Assembly (NCBI GenBank): GCA_000531095.1
Contig: HG799467.1
Location: forward strand, 362,421 to 426,420
DNA: 64,000 bases
Source: Gemmata massiliana
Lineage (GTDB): Bacteria; Planctomycetota; Planctomycetia; Gemmatales; Gemmataceae
Reading direction: 5' to 3'
In this document: in pieces, positions 1-9,273 of the stretch
Numbering within the stretch: the first letter of the stretch is position 1
How the letters are laid out: each line of letters starts with the position of its first letter
The notes under the pieces: model-generated
Told to the model about the DNA's origin: nothing
Database searches by the model: none
What the model saw: the letters and a program-made list of their open reading frames with translations, nothing else
Position numbers and translations under genes: made by a program

Positions 1-91
1 CGGTGATCGGGTGCGAGGTCTGCGGGGCGGACCGGGCGCGGGGCGGTGGGTCCCCGCGCCCCTCTCGAACCTGTGATTTGGCCCCTCGGCC

Positions 92-2647
92 TCACGCCGG
101 CGCGGGCAGCCGTTTCACGCGGACGTTGCGGAACTGCACCTTTCCGGTGTGGTACTGGAAGCCGATCGCCCCCGACGGCCCTTTACCGGTGACGGTTCCG
201 TCGCTCACCAGTTTGCCGTTCAAGCGGACCGTCACCCGGTCCCCCGAGGCGGTAATCTCGTAGTCGTTCCACAACCCGTCGGTCCCGTCCGTGCTGGGCA
301 CTTTGGCGGCCCACTGGTGCGCCGGAGCGATCTCGTAGATGGCCCCGGTCCGGTGCAGGGGGCTGCGGAACCTCCGGGCGGCGAAGTCGTACCCGGTTTC
401 GTCGATCTGGATCTCGATCGCGCGCTTGTAGAAGTTGTCGTCGGTCAGCTTCTGGGGCGGGGCCGGGGCGCGCAAGAAGACCCCCGAGTTGGCGGTGATG
501 TCCCCGCCGTCCTGGAAGAACGCCTTCCACTGGAGCCGCAAGACGAAGTCCCGAAACGGTGCCGGGTCGTCGAAGAACAGGACCGCCAGATCGAACGGGC
601 TGGCGTCGGCCGCGAGCGCCGTCCCGGCCCCGGCCGCGACCTCCAGAATCGTGTCGCCGGCTAACCTCGGGTTCGGCCGGTTCACCCGCCCCGTGTCGTT
701 CGCCTTCCACTTGGCCGCGTTCCCCCCCTTGAGAAGGAAGACGAAGCCGTCCGACTCCTCGCGCGTCACATCGGCCGGGGCCAGGTCCGGTTGGCTGGTG
801 TAGCGCGCGACGAGTTCCTCGCACACTTTGCGCGCGAGACACGTCCCGGTCAGAACCGGGTTCGCCGACCCGACCGTCGGGAAGAGCGCCTGATCGACGC
901 AGGCCGCGTTCGCGATGTGGTGGAACCGGCCGTTCACGTCGGTCACCGAGCGCTTCGGGTCGTCCCCCATGCGCAGGGTGCCGGCGTCGTGCCACGTCGT
1001 CCCGACGCCGGCGCGGCCGAGGTTCTCGAACTTGTCCCCGCCGCCGGGGAACTCGACCGCGCCCATCGCCTTCGCGAGCTTCACGGCCGCGGTGTGCATC
1101 TCCTTCCAGATCGGAGCGTCCTGCGGGTTCTCGTAATGGACCCACGCGCGGGCGTGGTCGAACAACTGGTCCCGGTCGCCCTCCCCGGCGAGGTCGATCC
1201 AGTTCGTGCCGGGCGCGCCGACCGGCGCGTCGACCCCCTTCATCTCGCCGCACGCCCGGAAGATCACGGCGATCCTGTCTTTTGACTCCATGTCTTCCAG
1301 TTTGGTGGCGACGTCCGGGTCGGGAATCATCCGGTAGATCTCGTCCCCGCTGCTGTTCGGCCGCGACGCACTGTAGACCTGGTAGTGGAACCGGCCGTGG
1401 TCCCCGAACCCCTGGACGTGGAGGCTCGCGGACTGGAGGCGGTCTGCGAGCGGGTGCCCCAGCTCGGCCTTCATCCGGTCGCTCAGCTTTTTCCGGTCGA
1501 GCCGGAACCCGAAATCGAACCGCAGGTGAGCCATGAGGTTGCGGCCCATTAGCTCCTGATCGCGGCGCCCCGGGGCGGTCGGGAACGACTCCAGGGCGAG
1601 CCGCGTCGATTCGATCGCCCCGAGCGCGAGCACGACCATGCACGTCGGCTTGACCGGGATCGTCTGCCGCACCCCCTGGGAGATCACTTCGATCCCGTGG
1701 ACGCGGTAGCTGTCCGGGGTCGCCCCGTCCTTGGGAACCGGCGGGCAAACGAGCCGGCGGACGTGTGTGTTGGGCACCAGAAAGAACTTCTTCTGTCCGT
1801 CCCCGCCGCCGTTGTCTCCGGAGCGGATCGCACTGATCATTGCCGGGACGCTGCTGTACTTGTCCGGCGCGAAGAGGCCGGATATGAACGATTGCGTCTG
1901 GACGGCAATCGGCGGGGGCAGGACGTCCTTGAGCGGGTCGTTCGTCGCCCCGGCCTTGATCGCGTCGCTGACGAGCTTGTGCAGCGCCCGATTCAGCCCG
2001 ATCTCGCCCGCCGGGGCGCCCGGGCCGGCCACCGGGTCGAAAATGAAGTCGTCGGTGGGCCGGGCGCCGACCTCGTATTCAACGGCCTCGTAAATCGACG
2101 CCCGGGTTTTGGCGTCGGCCCCGACCTTCGGCTTGCCGTTCAGGTACTCGCGCACCTCGGCCGGCCACTGCTCGAGATCCTTGTCGGTCAGTCGCGGGCA
2201 CCACCCGCCCCAGAACAGGGACTTGCCGCCGACGCAGTACGCGGTCCCGGGAAACCTCGTCTGGCTCCGCCACCCGATCCCCCAGACCAGCGCGTTCTTG
2301 AGGTTCTGGTTCTGGTCGTCGCGCGTGTCGAACGGAGCGTTCGAGGGGTCGAAGATCCCGACCTCCGGCAAGTTCTGCCCGTGCTCCGGCAGCAGAAACG
2401 GCCCCGCTTCGAGGACGAGTACGCGGAGCGGGTGCCCGGCGTCGATGCTCTGACGAAAGAGCTTCGATGCGAAGTACCCGCCGTACATTCCCGAGCCGAT
2501 GACGATGGCGTCGAAGTCCGGGTTCGTAAGCGCCTCGCCGAGGGTGTTGCAGACGTACCGGCCGAGCACGTCGACCGAGAACGTGGTCGGCTGGACGTCG
2601 GGGGCGGGGAGCACGTCGTCGCTTGATACGAGCCGGTTGAGCGGCAT
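92..2647 (-). CDS. GMC-family FAD oxidoreductase fused to a C-terminal DUF1080 (3-keto-disaccharide hydrolase-type) domain
   Basis: Predicted cytoplasmic enzyme of 851 residues with no signal peptide. Residues about 45-60 hold the Rossmann FAD motif (IVIGSGMYGG). The GMC C-terminal signature is present as WHDAGTLRMG followed by GSANPVLTGT. From about residue 620 onward the sequence has DUF1080 features: an FVLRLQWK strand, a WNDYEITASGDRVTV segment and a final IGFQYHTGKVQFRNVRVK strand. GMC enzymes oxidise alcohols and sugars. DUF1080 proteins include 3-keto-disaccharide hydrolases. The inferred job is therefore C3 oxidation of a glycoside followed by cleavage of the 3-keto product in one chain. 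The ATG at 2647 was chosen because GAGG lies eight bases upstream; an upstream ATG at 2680 has no such site. The substrate is unknown. The family calls are strong; the coupled reaction is inference. Confidence 0.88.
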   Translation of the reverse strand: MPLNRLVSSDDVLPAPDVQPTTFSVDVLGRYVCNTLGEALTNPDFDAIVIGSGMYGGYFASKLFRQSIDAGHPLRVLVLEAGPFLLPEHGQNLPEVGIFDPSNAPFDTRDDQNQNLKNALVWGIGWRSQTRFPGTAYCVGGKSLFWGGWCPRLTDKDLEQWPAEVREYLNGKPKVGADAKTRASIYEAVEYEVGARPTDDFIFDPVAGPGAPAGEIGLNRALHKLVSDAIKAGATNDPLKDVLPPPIAVQTQSFISGLFAPDKYSSVPAMISAIRSGDNGGGDGQKKFFLVPNTHVRRLVCPPVPKDGATPDSYRVHGIEVISQGVRQTIPVKPTCMVVLALGAIESTRLALESFPTAPGRRDQELMGRNLMAHLRFDFGFRLDRKKLSDRMKAELGHPLADRLQSASLHVQGFGDHGRFHYQVYSASRPNSSGDEIYRMIPDPDVATKLEDMESKDRIAVIFRACGEMKGVDAPVGAPGTNWIDLAGEGDRDQLFDHARAWVHYENPQDAPIWKEMHTAAVKLAKAMGAVEFPGGGDKFENLGRAGVGTTWHDAGTLRMGDDPKRSVTDVNGRFHHIANAACVDQALFPTVGSANPVLTGTCLARKVCEELVARYTSQPDLAPADVTREESDGFVFLLKGGNAAKWKANDTGRVNRPNPRLAGDTILEVAAGAGTALAADASPFDLAVLFFDDPAPFRDFVLRLQWKAFFQDGGDITANSGVFLRAPAPPQKLTDDNFYKRAIEIQIDETGYDFAARRFRSPLHRTGAIYEIAPAHQWAAKVPSTDGTDGLWNDYEITASGDRVTVRLNGKLVSDGTVTGKGPSGAIGFQYHTGKVQFRNVRVKRLPAPA

Positions 2648-2735
2648 AAAACGAACCTCGTGGTTGAGACAGCGCCGCACCCGGTGCGGGCGTCACAGGT
2701 GTACGAAACGGGCGCCGTCGGCAGCCGGCGCGGGC

Positions 2736-2936
2736 TCAGCGGAACCCCGGACCAGTGAAACGAATGCGCTTGACGGTCCCGTCCGGGTAACGGACGTGCG
2801 TAACCCGGGCCGGGAGCGCGGACGTGTCCTCGCCCTCTTTGACATCGGCGAGCTGCCCGGTCTGTTCGAGGCGCTCGTAGAACAATCGCGCCTCCTCATC
2901 CGGGGTCCGTTCGGGATCGGGGTTCGGGGTCGGCAT
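2736..2936 (-). CDS. small hypothetical protein
   Basis: About 66 residues, acidic N-terminal half (NPDPERTPDEEARLFYERL) and a basic beta-like end (VTHVRYPDGTVKRIRF). No recognised domain, signal peptide or membrane segment. A GAGG sits 10 bases upstream of the ATG at 2936; a GTG at 2945 is in frame but too close to that site. It lies 88 bases upstream of the GMC/DUF1080 gene in the same direction, so cotranscription is possible. Function unknown. Confidence 0.55.
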   Translation of the reverse strand: MPTPNPDPERTPDEEARLFYERLEQTGQLADVKEGEDTSALPARVTHVRYPDGTVKRIRFTGPGFR

Positions 2937-3091
2937 GGTGCTCACACCTCGGACGGGTTGACGGGTGGTTCGGGTCCGGCCGACGCCATTCTACTCCCCC
3001 GATTTTTCGTTCCCCATTACGTTGAAGGCGGGCGCCCGCGGGCGGGCGAGAGCGGCGGCGCGGGCCGGCGCCCTCGCCGGAAAATGGGTCC

Positions 3092-4822
3092 TCACGACAC
3101 CGGGCGGCCGGGCCGGCGGCCGCAGAACCCGCAGCAGAAGTGGCGCCGCTTCAGCACCGTCTTTCCGTCCTCCCTGACCAGCCGGTGGGTCTTGTCGCCG
3201 GGGTACGACTTGCGCGGACTAATCAGCTCGGCCGGGATCACGCCCGTGCCCTCGTCCTCAGCGATCCGGTCGAGCTGGATCAGGTCCTCGACAAAGGACC
3301 GGGCGTCGTCCTCGGCGCTGAGGGTCTCGTCGGCCCCGCCGGCGACCGCCGCGGCCGCCACCCCGAACCGCTTGGGCGCGGACGGCAGGTGGACGTGGAT
3401 GGTCGTGCCGAACCGGGTCGTCAGCGGGTGGAGGGGCATGGCCGGGGCGTCCTGGGCGGTCCTCTTGTATCCCTCGTTGTCCCCCTCGAACTGGAGGTGC
3501 TGGGCGGGCGCGGCGCTGGTGACCCCAAAAGCCGCTCCGGCGTGGACCCGGAGGTCGCGGGCCAGAGCCACGCCCGACTCCGGGGCCAGGATCCCGCGGC
3601 CGACGAAGCTGCTGATCAGGGCCGTTCGGTAGCGGCCCCGGAAGAGGCTCTGGTCGGCCTGGACCATTCCGGCCGCGACCTGGCTGTAGAACCCTGCCCC
3701 CACAGGGGCGATCCGGACCCCCTCGATGAGCAACCGCCCCGCGTCTCGTGAGATCGCCACCAGCTTCTCGGAGTCGTCACCGCACGCCCCCGCCGGCCCG
3801 GTCTCGAACATGGCCGCCAGCACGTCGAGAAAGGCCCCCGAGAAGACCCGCGAGAACGAGTGCACCTCGGAGGAGAGCTGGGCCGCCGGCGCGCTGGGCG
3901 GCAGGGCGGCCGGGTCCTGGTAGAAGAACGAGTTGGCGGTGTTACGAAGGCAGTCGACGTCCACGGCGTCCGGGGCGAACTGGCGGATCGCCCACCCGAG
4001 TTCGCGGGCCATCTGCGAGAGCCGGGAATTGAGTCTCAGGTCCCCGTCGGTCTGTGCGAGCACGAACTCCCGCAGGGACGGAATCTGCAGCGCGCAGAGC
4101 ATTGCGGTCATGTCCCCGAACGCTTCGTGGAGGGCGCCCACTTCAAGGCTGGCTACATCGAACAGATCGGGCTTCACGGCGTCCAGGACGGCGTGCCCCA
4201 GTTCGTGGCAGACCACGTCGGGGCTCTCCCCCGAAAAGACCGTGTTACCGTCGATGATGTCGTGAAAGAAAACCAGTCCCCTGTCGCGGGAGTAGAACGC
4301 GTTGAGGTCCACCCCGTCGTCCAGTTCCACCTGCATCGGGCGCTGAAACGTCGACCACTGCGTCCCCTCGGGGAGCAGGGGGGCCCAGAAGTTGATTCCC
4401 CGGGCCAGGGCCGAGGCCGCGTTCCAGAACAGGAAGTCGCGGGTACCCGGGTCGTACAGGTCGGGGTCGGGGCTGGCTCCGAGGATGCGCGTCTGGAGCA
4501 ACTCGTGCTCGTTGGTGGGCTCCTCGACCGAGATCGGCTCGGCCACAACCGGGTCGCGACCGCCCACGGCTTCGAGGAACGGGTCGTCCTCCCAGATCCG
4601 GATTGCGACGCCCTCTTCAGACGCGGGCAGGTGGGGCGCCTTGCCGCCCTTGACACCGGCCTTCTGCGGAACGACCTGGCTCAGTCGGCCGGTCAGTTCC
4701 TTTAGTGTCCTGTTAAGCGCCAGGAGCGCGTCACCATTCACCTCCGGCTGGGCGCTCGTGGCAGCGGGCGCGCCGTTGGTCGGCTTCGACCGCGGTGATT
4801 TCGGCTCTTTCGTGATGGCCAT
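3092..4822 (-). CDS. M4/thermolysin-like zinc metallopeptidase
   Basis: 576 residues from the ATG at 4822; earlier in-frame codons read as shadow sequence. The zinc site HELGH is at residues 206-210, and a third ligand candidate is Glu233 in GALHEAFGD, the gluzincin arrangement. The upstream NAFYSRDRGLVFF stretch resembles the NAFW segment before the M4 active site. No signal peptide is seen, unusual for a secreted M4 protease, and residues 1-100 are low complexity. The C-terminus is basic and Cys-rich (RRHFCCGFCGRR). It is the last of three same-strand genes: the HAD gene ends 55 bases upstream. The peptidase fold is well supported; whether it is an active protease or a structural relative is not known. 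Confidence 0.75.
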   Translation of the reverse strand: MAITKEPKSPRSKPTNGAPAATSAQPEVNGDALLALNRTLKELTGRLSQVVPQKAGVKGGKAPHLPASEEGVAIRIWEDDPFLEAVGGRDPVVAEPISVEEPTNEHELLQTRILGASPDPDLYDPGTRDFLFWNAASALARGINFWAPLLPEGTQWSTFQRPMQVELDDGVDLNAFYSRDRGLVFFHDIIDGNTVFSGESPDVVCHELGHAVLDAVKPDLFDVASLEVGALHEAFGDMTAMLCALQIPSLREFVLAQTDGDLRLNSRLSQMARELGWAIRQFAPDAVDVDCLRNTANSFFYQDPAALPPSAPAAQLSSEVHSFSRVFSGAFLDVLAAMFETGPAGACGDDSEKLVAISRDAGRLLIEGVRIAPVGAGFYSQVAAGMVQADQSLFRGRYRTALISSFVGRGILAPESGVALARDLRVHAGAAFGVTSAAPAQHLQFEGDNEGYKRTAQDAPAMPLHPLTTRFGTTIHVHLPSAPKRFGVAAAAVAGGADETLSAEDDARSFVEDLIQLDRIAEDEGTGVIPAELISPRKSYPGDKTHRLVREDGKTVLKRRHFCCGFCGRRPGRPVS

Positions 4823-4877
4823 GACAGATCCTGTGTGGAATCGGGGGAAGGGAACCGGGGCCGGGGAAGCGAAGCGC

Positions 4878-5372
4878 TCAGGCGCGCCCGGAGGGGCACG
4901 TCCCCTCCGGGGGCCGGGCCTGTGGCAGGACTCCGGCCGCGGCCAGCGCCGCGACCAACTCGCCGATGTCCGCATGCGGCGGCGGTTGGACGCGGGCGGC
5001 CGCCATGCCGACACGCTGGGCGACGAGCGTGTCGATCAGGTCCTCGGTACAGAAGAGGCACTCGCCGGCCGGAACACCGGACGAGTCGGTGGCCCGCCGG
5101 AAGATCTCGGGGGACGGTTTCTCGTACCCGACCTCTCCCGAGAGAATCACCAGCGAGGGCGCGAACACGGCCCAGTCGAAATCGGCGGGCAACAACGGGT
5201 TCAACTGCTCCCGCGTCCGCCCGCCGGTGTTGGAGATCACCCCGAGCCGGAGGTTCCGCGACCGGAGGTCGGCCAGAGCGGCCTTCGCCCCGGGCACCCA
5301 CGAGCGGTCGGCGGAAACAACCAGGGTGTTCCCGAGGTCGAAAAAAACGGCGCGGACGGGGGACATGGGCAC
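4878..5372 (-). CDS. HAD-superfamily hydrolase
   Basis: 164 residues. Motif I is FFDLGNTL near the N-terminus with the nucleophilic Asp; the usual second Asp is Gly, a known HAD variant. Motif II is the SNTGG segment, and a Lys in GYEKPSPEIF is the expected motif III Lys. The acidic motif IV is CTEDLIDTLVAQRVGM. These suggest a small phosphatase or phosphoglycolate phosphatase-like enzyme acting on a soluble metabolite. GTG at 5372 is preferred because GAGGA lies nine bases upstream; ATG at 5366 is the alternative. It sits between an 81-residue gene and the metallopeptidase, all on the minus strand with gaps of 45 and 55 bases. Substrate cannot be told. Confidence 0.8.
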   Translation of the reverse strand: MPMSPVRAVFFDLGNTLVVSADRSWVPGAKAALADLRSRNLRLGVISNTGGRTREQLNPLLPADFDWAVFAPSLVILSGEVGYEKPSPEIFRRATDSSGVPAGECLFCTEDLIDTLVAQRVGMAAARVQPPPHADIGELVAALAAAGVLPQARPPEGTCPSGRA

Positions 5373-5417
5373 GGGATCGGTCCTCGGGATTGTTACGCGG
5401 GGTGCCGAATGGCCCGC

Positions 5418-5663
5418 TCACGGGCAAATCACATCCACCACGCCGATGAACGCCTTGATGGCGTCGCGCCACCGCTGGGGAAGAACGGGGGTGTTGGAAG
5501 CGAGCAGCAGAAACGGGCGCACGACCTTGTATGCCGGGCAGATGCTCGCCAGCGCGACGGCGCCGGTGGCGCCCGCGGCCGGGTGGTGCTTGCCGCCCGG
5601 CTGGATCGCGGTGAGGTCCGCGCCCTGGATGTGCTTATCAACCTCTTCAAACGTCGGGTTCAC
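5418..5663 (-). CDS. small hypothetical protein, GTG start set by its ribosome binding site
   Basis: 81 residues beginning VNPTFEEVDKHIQGADL and ending FIGVVDVICP. A strong AGAGGTGG lies just upstream of the GTG at 5663, which is why this start is preferred over upstream ATG codons. The middle is Ala/Gly-rich (HHPAAGATGAVALASICPA). No recognised family. First gene of a likely three-gene minus-strand unit with the HAD hydrolase and metallopeptidase. Confidence 0.6.
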   Translation of the reverse strand: MNPTFEEVDKHIQGADLTAIQPGGKHHPAAGATGAVALASICPAYKVVRPFLLLASNTPVLPQRWRDAIKAFIGVVDVICP

Positions 5664-5974
5664 GGAACCACCTCTTGTCTGGGGCTCAATCGAGTACGGA
5701 AAAACGCTGCGAGTCATGGGGCTGTTGGGTCGTGGACCGGCCACGGCGGCCCGGCCCTCACTCGGCCGGCGTGTGGGGAACCGCCCCCTTCCGATAAGAG
5801 ATTTGCCGGCGCTCACGCGGCCTGGCCGGTCGAAAAATTCTCGTCCGAGCGTTACATTTAGCGCCGACAGGATTTAGGTTGCGGAGTGAGTAGCGAACAG
5901 AAATAATCCGAGTCAGATTGTTCATAGCCCGGTTAATTACCTGTTGGTCGCAGCCACAGCATGAGGGGCCCACT
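5664..5974. other. divergent intergenic region
   Basis: 311 bases between the minus-strand small gene and the plus-strand sigma factor. The half nearest the sigma factor is AT-richer than the surroundings and probably holds promoters for both directions. No convincing -35/-10 pair or operator could be assigned. GAGGGG lies just upstream of the sigma factor ATG. Confidence 0.4.
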
Positions 5975-6619
5975 ATGGCCGGCGCACGGGGAGTCTCGAC
6001 CAGTCACACGCTCTTACGAGAACTGTGGAGCCCGGACAACAAGGAGGAAGCCTGGCGGACGTTCATCCGCAGGTACCAGCCCCTCATCCAGGAGTGGTGC
6101 GACCAGTTCGGGTTGAATGGGGACGACCGGGACGAGGTTTGTTCCGCGGTGCTGGCCGCGCTCCTCAAGAGCCTCGGTGCTTACGACCCCCGCCGCCGCT
6201 TCCGCCCCTGGCTCAAGACCGTGGTCCACAATCAGGCGCGGCTGTTCTGGCGGCGCCTGAGGCGGCACCCCGCCGACCGGGGGACCGGTGACCCGGACAT
6301 GGACGAGTTGCTCAAGTCCCTTGAGTCTCCCGAGCGCGAAGCCGAGCTGATCGAGGAAATTGACCGGACCCTGGAGCGGAGCTTGAAGTTGGCCCGGCGC
6401 GCCGTCGCCCGGGTCCGGGCACAGGTGCAGCCCCACAGCTGGGTCGCCTACTGGCAAACGGCGATGGAGGACCGGCCGGCCCAATCCGTGGCCCGCGAAC
6501 TCGGTCTGACGGTCGCGGCCGTCTACCAGGCCAAGTTCCGGGTCGAGCGGTTGCTCCGCCGGGCGGGGGCCGACCTGCGGGGGGGCGCTGGCCCGTGTTC
6601 GCAGAGGCGCGACGCATGA
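5975..6619 (+). CDS. ECF-type RNA polymerase sigma factor
   Basis: 214 residues. Region 2 is the segment from FIRRYQPLIQEWCDQFGL through AYDPRRRFRPWLKTVVHN. Region 4 is the C-terminal helix-turn-helix, QSVARELGLTVAAVYQAKFR followed by a VERLL helix. The start at 5975 has GAGGGG about eight bases upstream; the earlier in-frame ATG at 5918 gives a poor leader. The stop overlaps the next start (ATGA at 6616-6619), so the kinase is translationally coupled. ECF sigma factors genomically linked to Ser/Thr kinases are a recognised planctomycete arrangement. The kinase's zinc-finger head may bind this sigma factor, which is inference. Confidence 0.88.
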   Translation: MAGARGVSTSHTLLRELWSPDNKEEAWRTFIRRYQPLIQEWCDQFGLNGDDRDEVCSAVLAALLKSLGAYDPRRRFRPWLKTVVHNQARLFWRRLRRHPADRGTGDPDMDELLKSLESPEREAELIEEIDRTLERSLKLARRAVARVRAQVQPHSWVAYWQTAMEDRPAQSVARELGLTVAAVYQAKFRVERLLRRAGADLRGGAGPCSQRRDA

Positions 6620-9240
6620 TCACCTGCTACGATCGCGCGCGCCTCCGGCAGTTCCTCAAGAACCGGTTGCCCGAACAGGCGCAGCAGGAAATCACCAAGC
6701 ACATTGACGGGTGCGCGCGGTGCCAGGAGAAGCTGGACCGGCTGACGGGTAATCGGCCAGCGTCCCGGAGGGGCGGTGGCAGCGAGATGAAGACCCCCCT
6801 TCCGAACGGCACCCTCGTTCTCGACGGCGTACCGTCCGGCGCGGAGCCGGAACCGGACGAGTGGCCCGTCATTCCGGGGTACGCGATCCGACAGCGGCTC
6901 GGTCGCGGGGGAATGGCCGTCGTCTACGAGGCGATCGAGACGCGCGCCCCGCGCCGCCAGGTGGCACTGAAACTGATGCAGGGCGGGCGGGACGGAAGCC
7001 GTCGGGACCGCGAGCGGTTCCTGACCGACGCCGAGGCGCTGGGGCGGCTCGAGCACCCGAACATCATTCCGGTACACGAGGTCGGCAGTTACCGCGGCGG
7101 GCCGTTCTTCACGATGCAGTACGCCGCCGGAGGGGACCTGGAGAACCGGATCGGCGACGCCCCGCAGGTGCCCGCTTGTGCCGCAAGATTGGTCGAAACG
7201 CTCGCCCGCGCGGTCCACCACGCCCACCAACGCGGCGTGATCCACCGCGACCTCAAGCCGAGCAACATCTTGCTGTCGGTTCCCGACCCTGGAACCGACA
7301 GCGCCTCGCCAACCGGGCTCGGGTCTTACGTACCGAAGGTCGCCGATTTCGGGTTGGCTAAACTGCTCGACTCGGGCGCCGGCCTGACGGGATCCCGTCC
7401 GGGCATCTACGGCACTGTTCCGTACATGGCACCGGAACAGGCCGCGGGCCAGTCGAATGAGATCGGGACGCACACCGACGTCCACGCGCTGGGGGCGATC
7501 CTGTACCGACTGTTGACCGGGCGCCTGCCCTACGAGGGGGAGACGGATCTGGCCGTCATCAAGCGAATCTGTTCGGAATCGGACACCCCGCGCCCACCGA
7601 GCCGCCTCCGCCCGGGCCTGCCAACAGACCTCGAACTGATCTGCATGAAGTGCCTGGAGAAGAAACCCGCGGAGCGGTACGCAACCGCCGAGCAACTGGC
7701 CGACGAACTGAAACGGTTCCGCGCACACGAACCGCTCCAGCACACGCGGGCGGTCGGCTACTTAGAGCGGCTCCGCTTGTGGGTGCACCGGAACCGCCCC
7801 CTCGCCGCGGCCCTGAGCTTCGGTGCGGTGGCGACCGTTACTCTATTCGTCCTCGCCATATGGTTCGGAATCTACCAGGCCCGAAGCGCCGAGCGCGCGA
7901 ACCACTCGGCGCGCGAGTACCGTCTGTTGTTTGCCGAGGCGCTGCGAGACCAGGCCCTCGGCCGGTTCGAGAAAGGAGACCTCCGCCGCGGCATGTTGGA
8001 GCTGGTGCGAGCCCTCGAAACGGCGCCCGAAGATGCCGTCGACCTGCGACGAACGATCCGGGCGAATCTGGCCGCCTGGGCCGACGGCGTTCCGGGACTC
8101 GCGGGCCCTCCACTGGAGCACCCCGATGAGGTCGAGGCTGTCGCGTTCACCCCGGACGGGCGGCTCGCTTTGACCGGCTGCGCCGACGGGGGCGTCCGAG
8201 TGTGGGACGCCGTCGCCGGGCGGGAAACGGCCCGGCTCGACGATCACCGGGGCAAGGTTCACGCGGTGGCGATCGGGGCCGACGGCCGGTACGCGGTCAC
8301 GGCCGGAGAGGACGGGGCGCGCCTGTGGGACCTGGCGACGCTCACCCTGCGGCACGGCCTGGGGACCGCGGAGACGTATTCGGCCGCATTCAGCCCCGAC
8401 GGCCGAAACGTGCTGTTGGGGGGCGGCGCCGAGGCCACGGTGTGGGACGTGAACGCCGGGCAACCCCTCCGCCGCCTACCGCACTCGTGTAAAGTTCACG
8501 CCGTGGCCTGGAGCCCCACGGCCCCCCGCCTTGTCCTGACCGGCGGGACGGACGAGCAGGCCCACCTCTGGGATCCAGCCACAGGGGAGGTAATCGATTC
8601 GCTCGCGTTCGCCCGACCCATCCGGACGGTCGCGTTCAGCCCCGACGGACAAACGTTCGTTGCCGCCGGGCTTTCCCGGTCAATCCAATTGTGGGATACG
8701 CGCAGTCGGAACAGACTTCACTCCCTCCCGGTCGACGAACGGGTTCTGTGCGCCGCATTCAGTCCCGACGGCCGGGTTCTCGTGACGGCCGGGGCGGACA
8801 AGATGGTCCGTTTCTGGGACCGAGAGACGGGAGAACCCATCGCTCAATCGCTCCCGCACCGCGGCCCGGTTGGGGCGGTGGCTTACCGCCCGGGTGGGAA
8901 GGTGGTGTTAACCGGATGCGGGCGCGAGGGGCGCCTGTGGGAGGCGGCTCCCGACCGCTTCCCGACTCGAACCCTTCGGCACCCCGGCGAGGTGTTGGCG
9001 GCCGCCTTTAGTCCCGATGGGAATCTGTTCAGCGGCGAACAGATATTACTCAAGGGGGCCAGCACTCTCCGGTGGTGGAACCGGGTTCCAAGCGCTGAAG
9101 AGGGGCAGTCGCTCCCGCTCCCGTGGCCCGTCCGGGTGGTCGCCGTGAATCCCAGCGGGAACACGGCTCTCGCGGGCAGCGGGAGTTTTGACGGCACCGT
9201 GATCGTCTTCGAGACGGTCAAGTGGTCGTCCGATCCGTAG
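6616..9240 (+). CDS. zinc-finger/Ser-Thr kinase/WD40 receptor, N-terminal part ended by in-frame TAG
   Basis: 874 residues from the ATG at 6616, which overlaps the sigma factor stop. Residues 29-36 form an anti-sigma-type zinc motif (HX3CX2C, HIDGCARC). The kinase spans about residues 88-370: Gly loop GRGGMAVVY, Lys119 in VALK, HRDLKPSN at 210-217, DFG at 244-246 and APEQ. A membrane helix is at about 395-420, so the kinase is cytoplasmic and the WD40 part is on the far side. Nine WD40 repeats follow from about residue 500, many carrying AFSPDG. The TAG at 9238-9240 stops inside the ninth repeat, and the frame reopens with further repeats (next entry). The protein as read lacks a complete propeller and the usual family tail. 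Confidence 0.85.
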   Translation: MITCYDRARLRQFLKNRLPEQAQQEITKHIDGCARCQEKLDRLTGNRPASRRGGGSEMKTPLPNGTLVLDGVPSGAEPEPDEWPVIPGYAIRQRLGRGGMAVVYEAIETRAPRRQVALKLMQGGRDGSRRDRERFLTDAEALGRLEHPNIIPVHEVGSYRGGPFFTMQYAAGGDLENRIGDAPQVPACAARLVETLARAVHHAHQRGVIHRDLKPSNILLSVPDPGTDSASPTGLGSYVPKVADFGLAKLLDSGAGLTGSRPGIYGTVPYMAPEQAAGQSNEIGTHTDVHALGAILYRLLTGRLPYEGETDLAVIKRICSESDTPRPPSRLRPGLPTDLELICMKCLEKKPAERYATAEQLADELKRFRAHEPLQHTRAVGYLERLRLWVHRNRPLAAALSFGAVATVTLFVLAIWFGIYQARSAERANHSAREYRLLFAEALRDQALGRFEKGDLRRGMLELVRALETAPEDAVDLRRTIRANLAAWADGVPGLAGPPLEHPDEVEAVAFTPDGRLALTGCADGGVRVWDAVAGRETARLDDHRGKVHAVAIGADGRYAVTAGEDGARLWDLATLTLRHGLGTAETYSAAFSPDGRNVLLGGGAEATVWDVNAGQPLRRLPHSCKVHAVAWSPTAPRLVLTGGTDEQAHLWDPATGEVIDSLAFARPIRTVAFSPDGQTFVAAGLSRSIQLWDTRSRNRLHSLPVDERVLCAAFSPDGRVLVTAGADKMVRFWDRETGEPIAQSLPHRGPVGAVAYRPGGKVVLTGCGREGRLWEAAPDRFPTRTLRHPGEVLAAAFSPDGNLFSGEQILLKGASTLRWWNRVPSAEEGQSLPLPWPVRVVAVNPSGNTALAGSGSFDGTVIVFETVKWSSDP

Positions 9241-9273
9241 CTTCCCCCTCAACCGGGTCGGGAGCGTGGAATC

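Noticed and set aside
183-1748. A 521-residue open frame on the minus strand inside the GMC/DUF1080 gene, and similar long frames opposite other genes
   Set aside because: High GC content gives long shadow frames; composition is Arg/Pro/Gly-rich without family motifs, and the real genes carry motifs and ribosome sites.
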